A stretch of 64,000 bases of DNA, taken from contig JBHIYN010000003.1 of the NCBI GenBank assembly GCA_041984235.1, forward strand, positions 248,001 through 312,000. Reading direction: 5' to 3'. Under the pieces are notes generated by a model that saw only the letters and a program-made list of their open reading frames with translations, had not been told where the DNA came from and made no database searches. Positions 37,408 through 46,049 of the stretch are shown here, in pieces; within the stretch, counting starts at the first letter, position 1, and the number at the start of each line of letters is the position of its first letter. Source of the DNA: JBHIYN01 sp041984235 (lineage in GTDB: Bacteria > Pseudomonadota > Gammaproteobacteria > Ga0077536). Position numbers and translations under genes: made by a program.

Positions 37408-38417
37408 AGCCCGTGTTACGCCGGGTGGCACTGGCCGGGTGCCTGGCCGCCATCGCCGTGGTCGTCGCCGCGCTCGCACTGGAGCGCGAGATGCAACGCC
37501 TCATGCAGCACACGATAAATCTCGATGCGCCGGTTCTGCTGCGGGTCGCCCCGGGCAGCAACGTGCGCACCCTGGGCCGCCAGCTCGAACGCGAGGGCTG
37601 GCTTGCCGACTATCGCCTGTTTGCCCTGCACGCGCGCCTCGCCGGCGACGCCAGCCGGATCCAGGCAGGCACCTACGAAGTCCTGCCGGGCGACACGCCG
37701 CAAGCCGTGCTCGCGCGCATCGTCGCCGGACGCACCAAGCGCTTCGACATCACCTTCGTCGAGGGGGCGACATTTGCCGACCTGCGCCGGGTCCTGGCCG
37801 CTGCCCCGCACCTGCAGACGACCCTGGCCGGGGTCGCCGACGACGACGTGATGGCGGCCCTGGATCTGCCGCCGGGCCCGCCCGAGGGCCTGTTCTTTCC
37901 CTCCACCTATCACTACGCGGACGGCAGTACCGATCGCGACGTGCTGCGGCGCGCCTGGCGCAAGATGCAGCAGGTGCTGGATGCAGCCTGGGAGCTACGC
38001 GCACCCGAGCTGCCGTATACCGACGCCTACGCGGCCCTGATCATGGCCTCGATCGTGGAGAAGGAGACCGGCAGCGCCGGCGAGCGCGCCGAGATCGCGG
38101 GCGTGTTCGTGCGCCGCCTGCGCCGCGGCATGAAGCTGCAGACCGATCCCACCGTGATCTACGGACTCGGCGCCGCCTTCGACGGCAATCTCACCCGCGC
38201 CGACCTGGCCCGCGACACGCCGTACAATACCTATACCCGGGGCGGCCTGCCGCCGACGCCCATCGCCATGCCCGGACGCGCCGCGATCGAAGCGGCCCTG
38301 CATCCCGCGGACGGCGAGACGCTCTATTTCGTGGCGCGCGGCGATGGATCGCACCAGTTCTCCAAGACCCTGCGCGAGCACAACCAGGCGGTGCGGCGCT
38401 ACCAGTTGCGACGCTGA
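37404..38417 (+). CDS. mltG: Endolytic murein transglycosylase MltG
   Basis: A 337-residue inner-membrane lytic transglycosylase thought to end glycan strand growth. One N-terminal membrane segment lies at about 7-26. A LysM-like region (about 40-110, YEVLPGDTPQAVL) precedes the catalytic YceG domain. The catalytic Glu is within ASIVEKETG, about E219, followed by LQTDPTVIYG and PYNTY. The GTG at 37404 overlaps pabC. Confidence 0.95.
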   Translation: MKPVLRRVALAGCLAAIAVVVAALALEREMQRLMQHTINLDAPVLLRVAPGSNVRTLGRQLEREGWLADYRLFALHARLAGDASRIQAGTYEVLPGDTPQAVLARIVAGRTKRFDITFVEGATFADLRRVLAAAPHLQTTLAGVADDDVMAALDLPPGPPEGLFFPSTYHYADGSTDRDVLRRAWRKMQQVLDAAWELRAPELPYTDAYAALIMASIVEKETGSAGERAEIAGVFVRRLRRGMKLQTDPTVIYGLGAAFDGNLTRADLARDTPYNTYTRGGLPPTPIAMPGRAAIEAALHPADGETLYFVARGDGSHQFSKTLREHNQAVRRYQLRR

Positions 38418-38420
38418 GGC

Positions 38421-39047
38421 ATGAGCAAGGGCGAATTCATCACGCTGGAAGGTATCGAGGGTGTGGGCAAATCGACCGCGGTCGAGGTCGTCGCGCGCGT
38501 CATGCGCGGTCTCGAACGCGAGGTCGTCACGACCCGCGAGCCGGGCGGCACACCACTGGCAGAGCGGGTACGCGAGCTGCTGCTGGCGCCGGATGCGGAG
38601 CCGATGGCCCCGCTCACCGAGCTGATGCTGATGTTCGCGGCGCGCGCCCAGCATCTCGCGGCGGTGATCCGCCCGGCGCTCGCCGCCGGACACTGCGTCG
38701 TCTGCGATCGTTTCACCGATGCCACCTACGCCTACCAGGGCGGCGGCCGCGGCCTGTCCGAAGACCTGGTCGCGCAGGCCGAGGCCCTGGTCCATCCGGA
38801 CCTGCAGCCGAGCCTGACCCTGCTGCTCGACGCACCGCCCGAGATCGGCCTGGCACGCGCCGCCGGACGTCGCGGCACCGCCGATCGTTTCGAGCGCGAG
38901 CGCGTGGAGTTCTTCCAGCGGGTACGGGCAAGCTACCTGGCGCGCGCCGAGCGCCATCCCGCGCGCTTCGTCGTCATCGACGCCGGCGCTCCGCTGGACG
39001 AGGTCGCGGCACGCCTGATGGACACACTGGAGGCACGTTTCGCATGA
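38421..39047 (+). CDS. tmk: Thymidylate kinase
   Basis: A 208-residue kinase that phosphorylates dTMP to dTDP. The P-loop is GIEGVGKS (11-18), the DR motif is CDRFTDATYAYQGGGRGL, and the LID region is GRRGTADRFERE. It overlaps holB by 4 bases (ATGA). The mltG-tmk-holB order is conserved. Confidence 0.97.
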   Translation: MSKGEFITLEGIEGVGKSTAVEVVARVMRGLEREVVTTREPGGTPLAERVRELLLAPDAEPMAPLTELMLMFAARAQHLAAVIRPALAAGHCVVCDRFTDATYAYQGGGRGLSEDLVAQAEALVHPDLQPSLTLLLDAPPEIGLARAAGRRGTADRFERERVEFFQRVRASYLARAERHPARFVVIDAGAPLDEVAARLMDTLEARFA

Positions 39048-40048
39048 GCGCGCCTTATCCCTGGCTGGAGCGCGCCTGGGCCGACTTCGTGCGACGCCTG
39101 GACGCGGATACGCTGGGCCACGCCTACCTGTTGTGCGGCCGGGCCGGGGTCGGCAAGTTCGCCTTCGCGCACGGTATCGCCAGCCTGATCCTGTGTGAGC
39201 AGCGCGCCGGCGGCGCGGCCTGCGGTGAGTGCCGCGGCTGCACGCTGACGGCAAGCGGTAATCATCCCGATCTGCGCGTGCTGCAGCGGGAGGAGGAACG
39301 CAGCGCGATCGTCATCGACCAGGTGCGGGAGCTGATCGAGTTCTACAGCCTCAAACCGCACTACCGCACGCACAAGGTTGCCATCGTCGACCCGGCCGAG
39401 GCCATGAACGCAAGCGCCGCCAACGCGCTGCTCAAGCTGCTCGAGGAGCCGCCGCCGGGCGCCCTGCTGTTGCTGGTCTCGCATCGGCCGGGCCAGCTGG
39501 TGGCCACGATCCGAAGTCGCTGCCAGAAGCTGACGCTGGAGGCGCCGCCCTGGCCCGATCGCCTGGCCTGGCTGGAGCAGGCGTTGTCCGTCGCCGGCAA
39601 CGAATCCGACATCGCCGGACAAACGCTTGCCGGCGCGCCCCTCGAGTTGCTCGACCAGCTCGGCGCTGAGCAGGGACCGCCATTCGACCGCCTGATCGAG
39701 TCCCTGGGCGCGATCAGCACCGATCCGCACAGCACGCTGGAACGCGCCCGCGAGCACGCCGGCGACGACGTGCGCGCCACCCTCGATGCGCTGGAGCTGC
39801 TCGTGCGCAGCATGCTCCTGCTGCGCAGCGGCCACCCGTTGCCGGCGCTGCACCTGCCCGCTCAGCAAAGCCGGCGGTTGCAGGAAATTGCAGATAAATT
39901 AAACTTCAACGGTCTTTTTCTGTTCCTCGATCGAATTGGCGGGGAACGCCGCGTGGTACTGCGCTCGAGTGGCGTGAGGGGCGCGGAAGTGATCGAGAAC
40001 GTTTTTCATTCCTGGGCCAGGGTCACGCAAGCGGAGAGCCAGCCATGA
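39044..40048 (+). CDS. holB: DNA polymerase III delta' subunit
   Basis: A 334-residue clamp-loader subunit. The AAA+ fold starts with GHAYLLCGRAGVGKFAF (about 25-41). A zinc site is formed by C51, C60, C63 and C66 (CEQRAGGAACGECRGC). The sensor I/SRC segment is NALLKLLEEPP and IRSRCQKL. The C-terminal collar domain is the variable part. It overlaps pilZ by 4 bases. Confidence 0.95.
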   Translation: MSAPYPWLERAWADFVRRLDADTLGHAYLLCGRAGVGKFAFAHGIASLILCEQRAGGAACGECRGCTLTASGNHPDLRVLQREEERSAIVIDQVRELIEFYSLKPHYRTHKVAIVDPAEAMNASAANALLKLLEEPPPGALLLLVSHRPGQLVATIRSRCQKLTLEAPPWPDRLAWLEQALSVAGNESDIAGQTLAGAPLELLDQLGAEQGPPFDRLIESLGAISTDPHSTLERAREHAGDDVRATLDALELLVRSMLLLRSGHPLPALHLPAQQSRRLQEIADKLNFNGLFLFLDRIGGERRVVLRSSGVRGAEVIENVFHSWARVTQAESQP

Positions 40049-40401
40049 GCGCAGCCGGCAAGAACCCGAGACAGGGCATCCTGTCGCTGACGATCCGCGA
40101 CAAGAGCTCGCTCTATGCCGCGTACATGCCGTTCATCAAGAACGGTGGCCTGTTCATCCCCACCAACAAGGGCTACAAGATCGGCGACGAGGTGTTCATG
40201 CTGCTGACCCTGACCGACAGCAAGGAGAAGCTGCCGGTCGCCGGACGCGTGGTCTGGATCACGCCCAAGGGCGCCCAGGGCAACCGCACCGCCGGCATCG
40301 GGGTGCAATTCAGCGAACTCGACAACGGTGCGACGCGCAACAAGATCGAAACCCAGCTCGCCGGCGCCCTCAAGTCCGACCGCCACACCCACACCATGTA
40401 A
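40045..40401 (+). CDS. pilZ: PilZ type IV pilus protein
   Basis: A 118-residue single-domain PilZ needed for type IV pilus assembly. The sequence SLYAAYMPFIKNGGLFIPT and VAGRVVWITPKGAQGNRTAGIGVQF is that of the pilus PilZ, which in other species does not bind cyclic di-GMP. The N-terminal RxxxR c-di-GMP motif is absent here as well. Location after holB matches Pseudomonas and Xanthomonas. Confidence 0.94.
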   Translation: MSAAGKNPRQGILSLTIRDKSSLYAAYMPFIKNGGLFIPTNKGYKIGDEVFMLLTLTDSKEKLPVAGRVVWITPKGAQGNRTAGIGVQFSELDNGATRNKIETQLAGALKSDRHTHTM

Positions 40402-40455
40402 GCGCCGCGTGCCGGCGCCCCCAAGCGCGCCGCGCCTCCTGCTCTCCCCACGCCG

Positions 40456-41232
40456 ATGGAACTCGTCGATTCACACTGTCACCTGCCCCTGATCGATGGC
40501 GGCGAAGCCGGCATGGCCGGGGTCATCGAGCGCGCCCGCACGGCCGGGGTACGACACATGCTGTGCGTTTCGGTCGACCTCGAAACCTGGGACGGCGTCG
40601 CCGCCGCCGCCGATCGCTTCAGCGGAGTCTCGGCCTCGGTCGGCGTGCATCCCAACACGGATGCCTCGGCCGCGGAGCCCGCTGTCGACGACCTGCTGGC
40701 GCGAGCCGCCCGACCCGGCGTCGTCGCGATCGGGGAAACCGGGCTGGATTATTTCCGCAGTGAGGGCGACCTCGACTGGCAGCGGGCTCGTTTCCGGACC
40801 CACATCCGCGCCGCGCGCGAGTGTGGCAAGCCGCTCATCATCCACTGCCGCGAGGCCGCCGACGACCTGATCGCGATCATGCGCGAGGAGGGCGCGGCGG
40901 AGGTCGGCGGCGTCATGCACTGCTTCGTGGAGAGCTGGGAGGTCGCGCAGGCCGCGCTCGACCTGGGCTTCTACATCTCGCTTTCCGGCATCGTCACCTT
41001 TCGCAACGCTGACGCGCTCAGGGACGTGGCCATGCGTGTTCCGGCCGAGCGGCTGCTGGTCGAAACGGATTCTCCGTGGCTGGCCCCGGTGCCGGTGCGC
41101 GGCAAGCAGAACGAGCCGGCCTACGTGCAGCACACCGCGAGCTGCGTCGCGGCCCTGCGCGAGGTCGACGCCGAGGACTTCGCCAGGCAGACCACGGCAA
41201 ACTTCTTTCGACTCTTTACCGCGGCGGCCTGA
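40456..41232 (+). CDS. ycfH: TatD-family metal-dependent hydrolase (YcfH type)
   Basis: A 258-residue TIM-barrel hydrolase; TatD relatives act as DNases or deacylases. Metal ligands begin with DSHCHL (H7, H9), then GETGLDY, PLIIHCREA and GVMHCFVES, and the final NRVETDSPWLAP-type segment is LLVETDSPWLAP. The position after holB and pilZ corresponds to ycfH of E. coli. The precise substrate is unknown. Confidence 0.93.
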   Translation: MELVDSHCHLPLIDGGEAGMAGVIERARTAGVRHMLCVSVDLETWDGVAAAADRFSGVSASVGVHPNTDASAAEPAVDDLLARAARPGVVAIGETGLDYFRSEGDLDWQRARFRTHIRAARECGKPLIIHCREAADDLIAIMREEGAAEVGGVMHCFVESWEVAQAALDLGFYISLSGIVTFRNADALRDVAMRVPAERLLVETDSPWLAPVPVRGKQNEPAYVQHTASCVAALREVDAEDFARQTTANFFRLFTAAA

Positions 41233-41338
41233 AAGCGCCGCGCCGGGGCGCGGCGGCGGTCTGGTCGAACCGCGCTTTTCTAGGACGCAAACCCGCCGGC
41301 ATCTAGCGAGGCCCGCCGCACGGGCGAGGAGGGGAGAC

Positions 41339-42289
41339 ATGGGATTACTGGTCGACGGCGTCTGGCACGACCAATGGTATGACACCGACAAGAGCGGCGG
41401 CCGCTTCGTGCGTTCGGAGTCGCGCTTCCGTAACTGGATCACGCCGGACGGCAGCGCCGGCCCGTCCGGTGAGGGCGGTTTCCCGGCGGCCGCGGGGCGG
41501 TATCGCCTGTACATCTCGCATGCCTGCCCGTGGGCGCACCGCACCGTGATCTTCCGCCTGTTGAAAGGCCTGCAGGACATGATCCCGGTCTCCGTCGTGC
41601 ACTGGTACATGGCCGAGCACGGCTGGACCTTCGCGCCCGGCGACGGCGTCGTGCCCGACCCGGTGCACGGTGCCGACTACCTGCACCAGGTTTACACGGC
41701 GGCGGCGCCGGACTATTCCGGGCGCGTGACCGTGCCGGTGCTGTGGGACTGCGAGCGCGGCACTATCGTCAGCAACGAGTCGTCGGAAATCATCCGCATG
41801 TTCAACAGCGCCTTCGACGACCTCGGCGCCCGCACCGGGGACTACTACCCGGAAGACCTGCGCAGCGAGATCGACGCGGTCAACAAGCGTGTCTATCACG
41901 CCATCAACAACGGCGTTTACCGGGCTGGCTTCGCCACCACGCAGGATGCCTATGACGAGGCCGTGAGCGAGGTGTTCGATACCCTCGGCTGGCTCGAGCA
42001 GCGCCTGTCAGGCAGTGATTACCTGTGCGGCGACCGGGTGACCGAAGCCGACTGGCGACTGTTCACCACGCTGGTGCGTTTCGACGCGGTCTACCACTAC
42101 CACTTCAAGTGCAACCTGCGGCGCATTCGCGACTACACCGCCGTGTACGGCCTGCTCGAACGCCTGTACAACGTGCCGGGCGTGGCCGACACCGTGCACA
42201 TGGACCACATCAAGAACCACTACTACGGCTCACACGAGTCCATCAACCCGACCCGCATCGTGCCGCGTGGTCCGCTGCAGCCGATCTGA
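41339..42289 (+). CDS. Glutathionyl-hydroquinone reductase (YqjG/EcfL type)
   Basis: A 316-residue xi-class glutathione transferase that removes glutathione from glutathionyl-hydroquinones. The active cysteine is C63 in ISHACPWAHRT. The C-terminal GST helices contain LCGDRVTEADWRLFTTLVRFD and HMDHIKNHYYGSHESINPTR in pieces, typical of the family. A strong ribosome site (GGAGGGGAG) precedes the ATG. Such enzymes often assist aromatic or quinone catabolism, which fits the accessory genes nearby. The 106 bases upstream show no further gene. Confidence 0.93.
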   Translation: MGLLVDGVWHDQWYDTDKSGGRFVRSESRFRNWITPDGSAGPSGEGGFPAAAGRYRLYISHACPWAHRTVIFRLLKGLQDMIPVSVVHWYMAEHGWTFAPGDGVVPDPVHGADYLHQVYTAAAPDYSGRVTVPVLWDCERGTIVSNESSEIIRMFNSAFDDLGARTGDYYPEDLRSEIDAVNKRVYHAINNGVYRAGFATTQDAYDEAVSEVFDTLGWLEQRLSGSDYLCGDRVTEADWRLFTTLVRFDAVYHYHFKCNLRRIRDYTAVYGLLERLYNVPGVADTVHMDHIKNHYYGSHESINPTRIVPRGPLQPI

Positions 42290-42301
42290 GCGCAGCCGCG
42301 T

Positions 42302-42745
42302 TCAGGGTCGCGCGCCCAGCCCCGCGCTCCCGGCGGCGGGCCGGATCGAGAAATCCGTGAGCAGGAATCCCGCGAACATCGCGACCACGAACACGACCAC
42401 GTCCATGGAGCCGCTGGCCAGCGCCACCAGCGCCGGGCCGGGGCAGAAACCGGCCAGCCCCCAGCCGAGTCCGAACAGGGCCGCGCCCGCGACCAGCGGC
42501 AGGTCGATGTCACTGCGCTTGGGGATGTCGAAGCCGCGAGCGAGGACGGGCAGGGGACGGCGCAGGACCACGCGGTAGCCGAAGAAGGTCACCATCACGG
42601 CGCCGCCCATGACGAAGGCCAGCGCCGGATCCCACGCGCCCGCGACATCCAGGAAACCGATGACCTTGATCGGCTGGGTCATGCCGGAAATACCCAGGCC
42701 GACGGCGAACAGCACGCCGACCGCGAAAAAACTCAACGCCTTCAT
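42302..42745 (-). CDS. YeeE/YedE-family membrane protein (DUF6691 type), second subunit
   Basis: A 147-residue inner-membrane protein with about four hydrophobic segments (ALSFFAVGVLFAVGLGISG, ALAFVMGGAVMVTFFGY, LPLVAGAALFGLGWGLAGFCPGP, VVVFVVAMFAGFLLTD). The GxxxGWGLAGFCPGPAL motif with its cysteine is typical of YeeE-like sulfur-compound transporters. It overlaps its partner gene by 4 bases (ATGA) and ends the sqr cluster. Its likely role is import or export of thiosulfate or a related sulfur species. Confidence 0.85.
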   Translation of the reverse strand: MKALSFFAVGVLFAVGLGISGMTQPIKVIGFLDVAGAWDPALAFVMGGAVMVTFFGYRVVLRRPLPVLARGFDIPKRSDIDLPLVAGAALFGLGWGLAGFCPGPALVALASGSMDVVVFVVAMFAGFLLTDFSIRPAAGSAGLGARP

Positions 42746-43176
42746 GCGAGCCCTCCCAGGACATGATGGGTGACGAAGACGGTGACACCCGCCACCGCCA
42801 TGAAGATCCCCGTCGCGGTAAAGGAGCGCGGCGACAGGCGCGACATGCCACACACGCCGTGACCGCTGGTGCAGCCGCCACCGAGCCGCGTGCCGAAGCC
42901 GACCAGCAGGCCGGCGGCCGCGAGCAGGAGCTGGTTCGACGTGATCGCGCCGGGCAGGGCGGCCGGCAACACCTGGCCGACGGCGACGCCGCCGGCCAGC
43001 ATGCCGACCAGGAACAGGGCACGCAGTCCGCGATCGGTCGATCCTGGCGCGAGAATTCCGGCGGCGATGCCGCTGACGCCCATGATGCGCCCGTTCAGCA
43101 GCAGCATGAGCACGGCGGCGAGGCCGATGATTGCGCCACCGACCAGCGCCATGGGGATGGATCCGGGTTCCAGCAT
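42742..43176 (-). CDS. YeeE/YedE-family membrane protein, first subunit
   Basis: A 144-residue inner-membrane protein with several membrane segments and the family motif GFGTRLGGGCTSGHGVCGMSR, whose cysteines are thought to relay sulfur compounds through the channel. I chose the ATG at 43176 because GAGGAG lies upstream; the open frame continues farther without a ribosome site. It lies 29 bases after sqr and overlaps the second YeeE/YedE gene. Paired small YeeE proteins next to sulfide oxidation genes are common. Confidence 0.87.
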   Translation of the reverse strand: MLEPGSIPMALVGGAIIGLAAVLMLLLNGRIMGVSGIAAGILAPGSTDRGLRALFLVGMLAGGVAVGQVLPAALPGAITSNQLLLAAAGLLVGFGTRLGGGCTSGHGVCGMSRLSPRSFTATGIFMAVAGVTVFVTHHVLGGLA

Positions 43177-43205
43177 GGTGAGTGATACTCCTCGGGGGAA
43201 AACGC

Positions 43206-44447
43206 TCAGAAGGCCTTGAGGTGCGACTCCGGCATCAGCCACGGCCACTGCCGCCCCTCGATCAACCCCTTCCAGTAGATCACCGGCAGCACGTTCTTCT
43301 TCAGCTGATACATGCTCCAGCGTTCCTTGCCCTGGTCGAAGGGGAAGGTCTCCTTGGGGTTGAGGTCGTAATCGAACTCGGCCAGTACCAGTCGCCCGTA
43401 GCCGGTGACCAGTGGACAGGACGAGTAGCCGTCGTAGGTTTCGGTCAGCGCACGCCCCTGCATGGCCGCGGCCAGGTTCATGATCAGCACCGGCAGCTGC
43501 GCGCGTACGGCCGCCGCCGTCTTCGACGTCGGCAGGCTGCTGGCGTCACCGAGGCTGAACACGTTCTCGTAGCGCACGTGCTGCGTCGTCGCCTTGTTGA
43601 CGTCGACGAAGCCGGCCTCGTTTGCGAGCGGGCTGTTGGCGATGAAATCGGGCGCGCTCATCGGCGGCGTCACGTGCAGCATGTCGTAATGCTCGGTGCG
43701 CGTCTCGCCGGACTTGGTGTGCTCGAACCGCGCCTCGTGCGCCGCGGCGTCGACCGCGACCAGCTTCCACGCGAAATTGGTCTCGATATCGCGGCTGGCG
43801 CAGATATCGTTCAGCACGGCAGCGTATTTCTTGACCGCGAAGATGCCGTCGGCGGCGCAGAAATAGCGCACGCGGATCTGGTCGCGCACGCCACTGCGGC
43901 GGAAATGGTCCTCGGCCAGGTACATGATCTTCTGTGGCGCGCCGGCGCACTTGATCGGCGGCGGCGGGAAGGTGAACAGCGCATCGCCGCGGGTCAGTGA
44001 GCGAATGTTCTCCCAGGTCGATTCGACCGAATCGTAGCTGTAGTTGCTGCAGATTCCGTGCTTGCCGAGGTTCCCTTCGAGCCCTTCGATCTTGTGCCAG
44101 TCGAGCTTGAGACCGCCGGCGACGATGAGCCAGTCGTAGTCGACCTGCTCGCCGTCGACGGTGGTGACGTTGTTCGCGCCGGGGTCGAACTCTGCCACCG
44201 CGCGGTTGATCCAGTTGACCCCCTCGGGGACCAGCTCGGCCATGGGCCGGCGCGTGACCTCGCGCGGGAACAGGCCGCCGCCGACCATCGTCCACTGTGG
44301 CTGGTAGTAGTGGTAGTCGGACGGCTCGATCAGGGTGATGTCCAGCCGATCACGCCCCGGCCACCGGTTGAGCGCCGCAACTACTGCCATGCCGCCCGTA
44401 CCGCCGCCTACGACCACGATCCGGGTCGTGTTTTGCTTCGCCGTCAT
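43206..44447 (-). CDS. sqr: Sulfide:quinone oxidoreductase, type II (mitochondrial-like)
   Basis: A 413-residue FAD enzyme that oxidises sulfide to persulfide or polysulfide and passes electrons to quinone. The FAD motif is VVVGGGTGGMAV (11-22). The redox cysteines C167 (PIKCAGAPQKIMYL) and C344 (SSCPLVTGYG) match the pair of mitochondrial SQOR; C133 (GICSNYS) is an additional cysteine. DFDYDLNPKETFPFDQ-like sequence at the end is family-specific. The ATG at 44447 has an AGGAAGAG ribosome site. It lies between tauE and the YeeE pair. Confidence 0.95.
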   Translation of the reverse strand: MTAKQNTTRIVVVGGGTGGMAVVAALNRWPGRDRLDITLIEPSDYHYYQPQWTMVGGGLFPREVTRRPMAELVPEGVNWINRAVAEFDPGANNVTTVDGEQVDYDWLIVAGGLKLDWHKIEGLEGNLGKHGICSNYSYDSVESTWENIRSLTRGDALFTFPPPPIKCAGAPQKIMYLAEDHFRRSGVRDQIRVRYFCAADGIFAVKKYAAVLNDICASRDIETNFAWKLVAVDAAAHEARFEHTKSGETRTEHYDMLHVTPPMSAPDFIANSPLANEAGFVDVNKATTQHVRYENVFSLGDASSLPTSKTAAAVRAQLPVLIMNLAAAMQGRALTETYDGYSSCPLVTGYGRLVLAEFDYDLNPKETFPFDQGKERWSMYQLKKNVLPVIYWKGLIEGRQWPWLMPESHLKAF

Positions 44448-44497
44448 CTCTTCCTGCCCTCCGCGTCGATTGTCCAAGGCCCGTGTCGCCGGCTGCT

Positions 44498-45385
44498 TCA
44501 GTGCGAGACGCGAGGCTCGGAGGCTCCGAACAGGCGCCGCACGACGAGCATGATGGCGAGCAGGGCTTCCACTCCGCCGAGGGCGGCACCCGCGAGCTGG
44601 CGCTCCATCCCGAACGCCGAAGCCATCAGTGCGCTGCCCTCGATGACGATGAGTATAGCCGCGATGCACAGCACGAAGATGCCAAAGCCACGTTGCAGCA
44701 GCGGGCCGGAGACGATGCGCGCGATGCGCGTGCCGAGCAGGGTGCCGAGAATCGCCAGCGCGCCGACGATGGCGGCCGAGGTCACGTCGATCGGTACGTG
44801 CGAGACATAGCCCGCGAGACCGGCAAAGCTCTTCATGGCGATGACCAGCAGCGAAGTACCGACGGCCGCGTGCATCGGCAGGCCGCCGAGCAGTGCCAGC
44901 GCCGGCACCACCAGGAAGCCTCCGCCGGCGCCGACCAGGCCGGTGACGATGCCGACCACGAAGCCGTCACCGACAATCTTCCACCAGCTGCGCGCGGCCC
45001 GGGGCACGGCGTCCGGCAGATCGCAGCGCTTGCGCAGCATGGCAATGCCGCTGCCGATCATGACCCCGGCGAAGAGCAGCAACAGCAGGGCGTCGGCGAT
45101 GTACTGGGCGATGCGTCCGCCGGAATAGGCACCAGCCATGCCGGCCACGCCGAAGATCAGGCCGGTGCGCCAGTACACGTTACCGGCGCGCGAATGCGGG
45201 AGCAGGGCGGCGAGGCTTGCCAGGCCGACCACCAGCAGTGAGGTGGCAATGGCGATCTTGGCGTCCAGGCCGATGATGTAGACCAGCAGTGGTACGGTCA
45301 GGATCGATCCGCCGCCGCCGGTCAGTCCGAGCAGCAGGCCGATGATGGTGCCGGCGATGACGACCGTTAGGGTGGACAGTGACAT
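44498..45385 (-). CDS. TauE/SafE-family sulfite exporter
   Basis: A 295-residue inner-membrane protein with about eight hydrophobic segments. Both halves carry the family repeat: GLLLGLTGGGGSILTVPLL near the start and VTGLVGAGGGFLVVPAL near residue 150. The family exports sulfite or sulfoacetate, or moves other sulfur oxyanions. In this cluster, export of sulfite produced downstream of sulfide oxidation is a reasonable inference. It is the first gene after the AT-rich spacer and 50 bases before sqr. Confidence 0.92.
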   Translation of the reverse strand: MSLSTLTVVIAGTIIGLLLGLTGGGGSILTVPLLVYIIGLDAKIAIATSLLVVGLASLAALLPHSRAGNVYWRTGLIFGVAGMAGAYSGGRIAQYIADALLLLLFAGVMIGSGIAMLRKRCDLPDAVPRAARSWWKIVGDGFVVGIVTGLVGAGGGFLVVPALALLGGLPMHAAVGTSLLVIAMKSFAGLAGYVSHVPIDVTSAAIVGALAILGTLLGTRIARIVSGPLLQRGFGIFVLCIAAILIVIEGSALMASAFGMERQLAGAALGGVEALLAIMLVVRRLFGASEPRVSH

Positions 45386-45492
45386 CCTTCAGCTCGGCTC
45401 ACGAACCATGATGCACACAGTATATATTACTTTTTGATATATCTTTATATTAATTCGCTATATATGTTCTCCCCTGATACCGTCCGCCCCTT
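45386..45492. promoter_or_regulatory. AT-rich control region with repeated TATAT cores
   Basis: Positions 45420-45467 are almost pure A/T in an otherwise GC-rich genome. TATAT cores recur near 45423, 45438, 45447 and 45461. GATATATC (45436-45443) is a perfect palindrome and GTA-TATAT-TAC (45420-45430) has inverted ends. It lies just upstream of tauE-sqr, so it likely contains their promoter and operator sites. The regulator is not in the window. Confidence 0.6.
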
Positions 45493-46047
45493 TCAGCGTG
45501 CCGCGGCACCATCGGCAGCCGGACCTTCGACGGCATCGAATCCGTCCGCGTTAGGCATGCGCAAACCGGCGAGGGCGGTCGCATCCAGGCTGGCGTCGGG
45601 CTCCAGCAGCCCGTTCAGGTGGAGCAGGTAGGCGACCACGGCGTAGACCTCGCTGTCACTCAGGGACCATGGCGCATCCAGCGGCATGGCGCGGCGGACG
45701 AAGTCGAACACGGTGGTGGCATGGGGCCAGTAGGTGCCGATGTTCTGGTCGGGCGGCTCGGCCGTCAGATGCGGGCGTCCGCCGGCCAGTTCACCACCGA
45801 GTCCGCCCCGGCCGCGCTCGCCGTGGCAGGCGAGACAACGCTGCCGGTAGAGCGCCCGACCGTCGCCGACCGAACCGCGGCCGGGCGGCAGTCCGCGCCC
45901 GTCCGGCCACACGATACTGGCGCCGACGAGCGCGGCTTCGGCGTCGGCCAAGGGCCGGCCGAGCGCGGGTCCGGCGCCCGCACCATCCTGCGCCCGGGCA
46001 CACGGCACCAAAAAAATAAAAAATAAAAACATATAGATATATTTCAT
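45493..46047 (-). CDS. soxD: SoxD-like cytochrome c subunit of sulfane dehydrogenase
   Basis: A 184-residue exported monohaem cytochrome c. Residues 1-19 are a Phe-rich signal peptide encoded by very A/T-rich codons. The haem site is CLACH (C71, C74, H75) and the likely axial methionine is in RRAMPLDAP (M121). It lies right after soxC, so it should receive electrons from the molybdenum subunit. The diheme SoxD of Paracoccus is about twice this size; only one haem domain is present here. The ATG at 46047 begins the signal peptide; another ATG 4 codons earlier overlaps soxC. Confidence 0.88.
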   Translation of the reverse strand: MKYIYMFLFFIFLVPCARAQDGAGAGPALGRPLADAEAALVGASIVWPDGRGLPPGRGSVGDGRALYRQRCLACHGERGRGGLGGELAGGRPHLTAEPPDQNIGTYWPHATTVFDFVRRAMPLDAPWSLSDSEVYAVVAYLLHLNGLLEPDASLDATALAGLRMPNADGFDAVEGPAADGAAAR

Positions 46048-46049
46048 AA

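Noticed and set aside
45420..45467. TATAT repeats as a CRISPR or insertion element end
   Set aside because: No regular spacers, no conserved long repeat and no transposase nearby; more likely operator sites.
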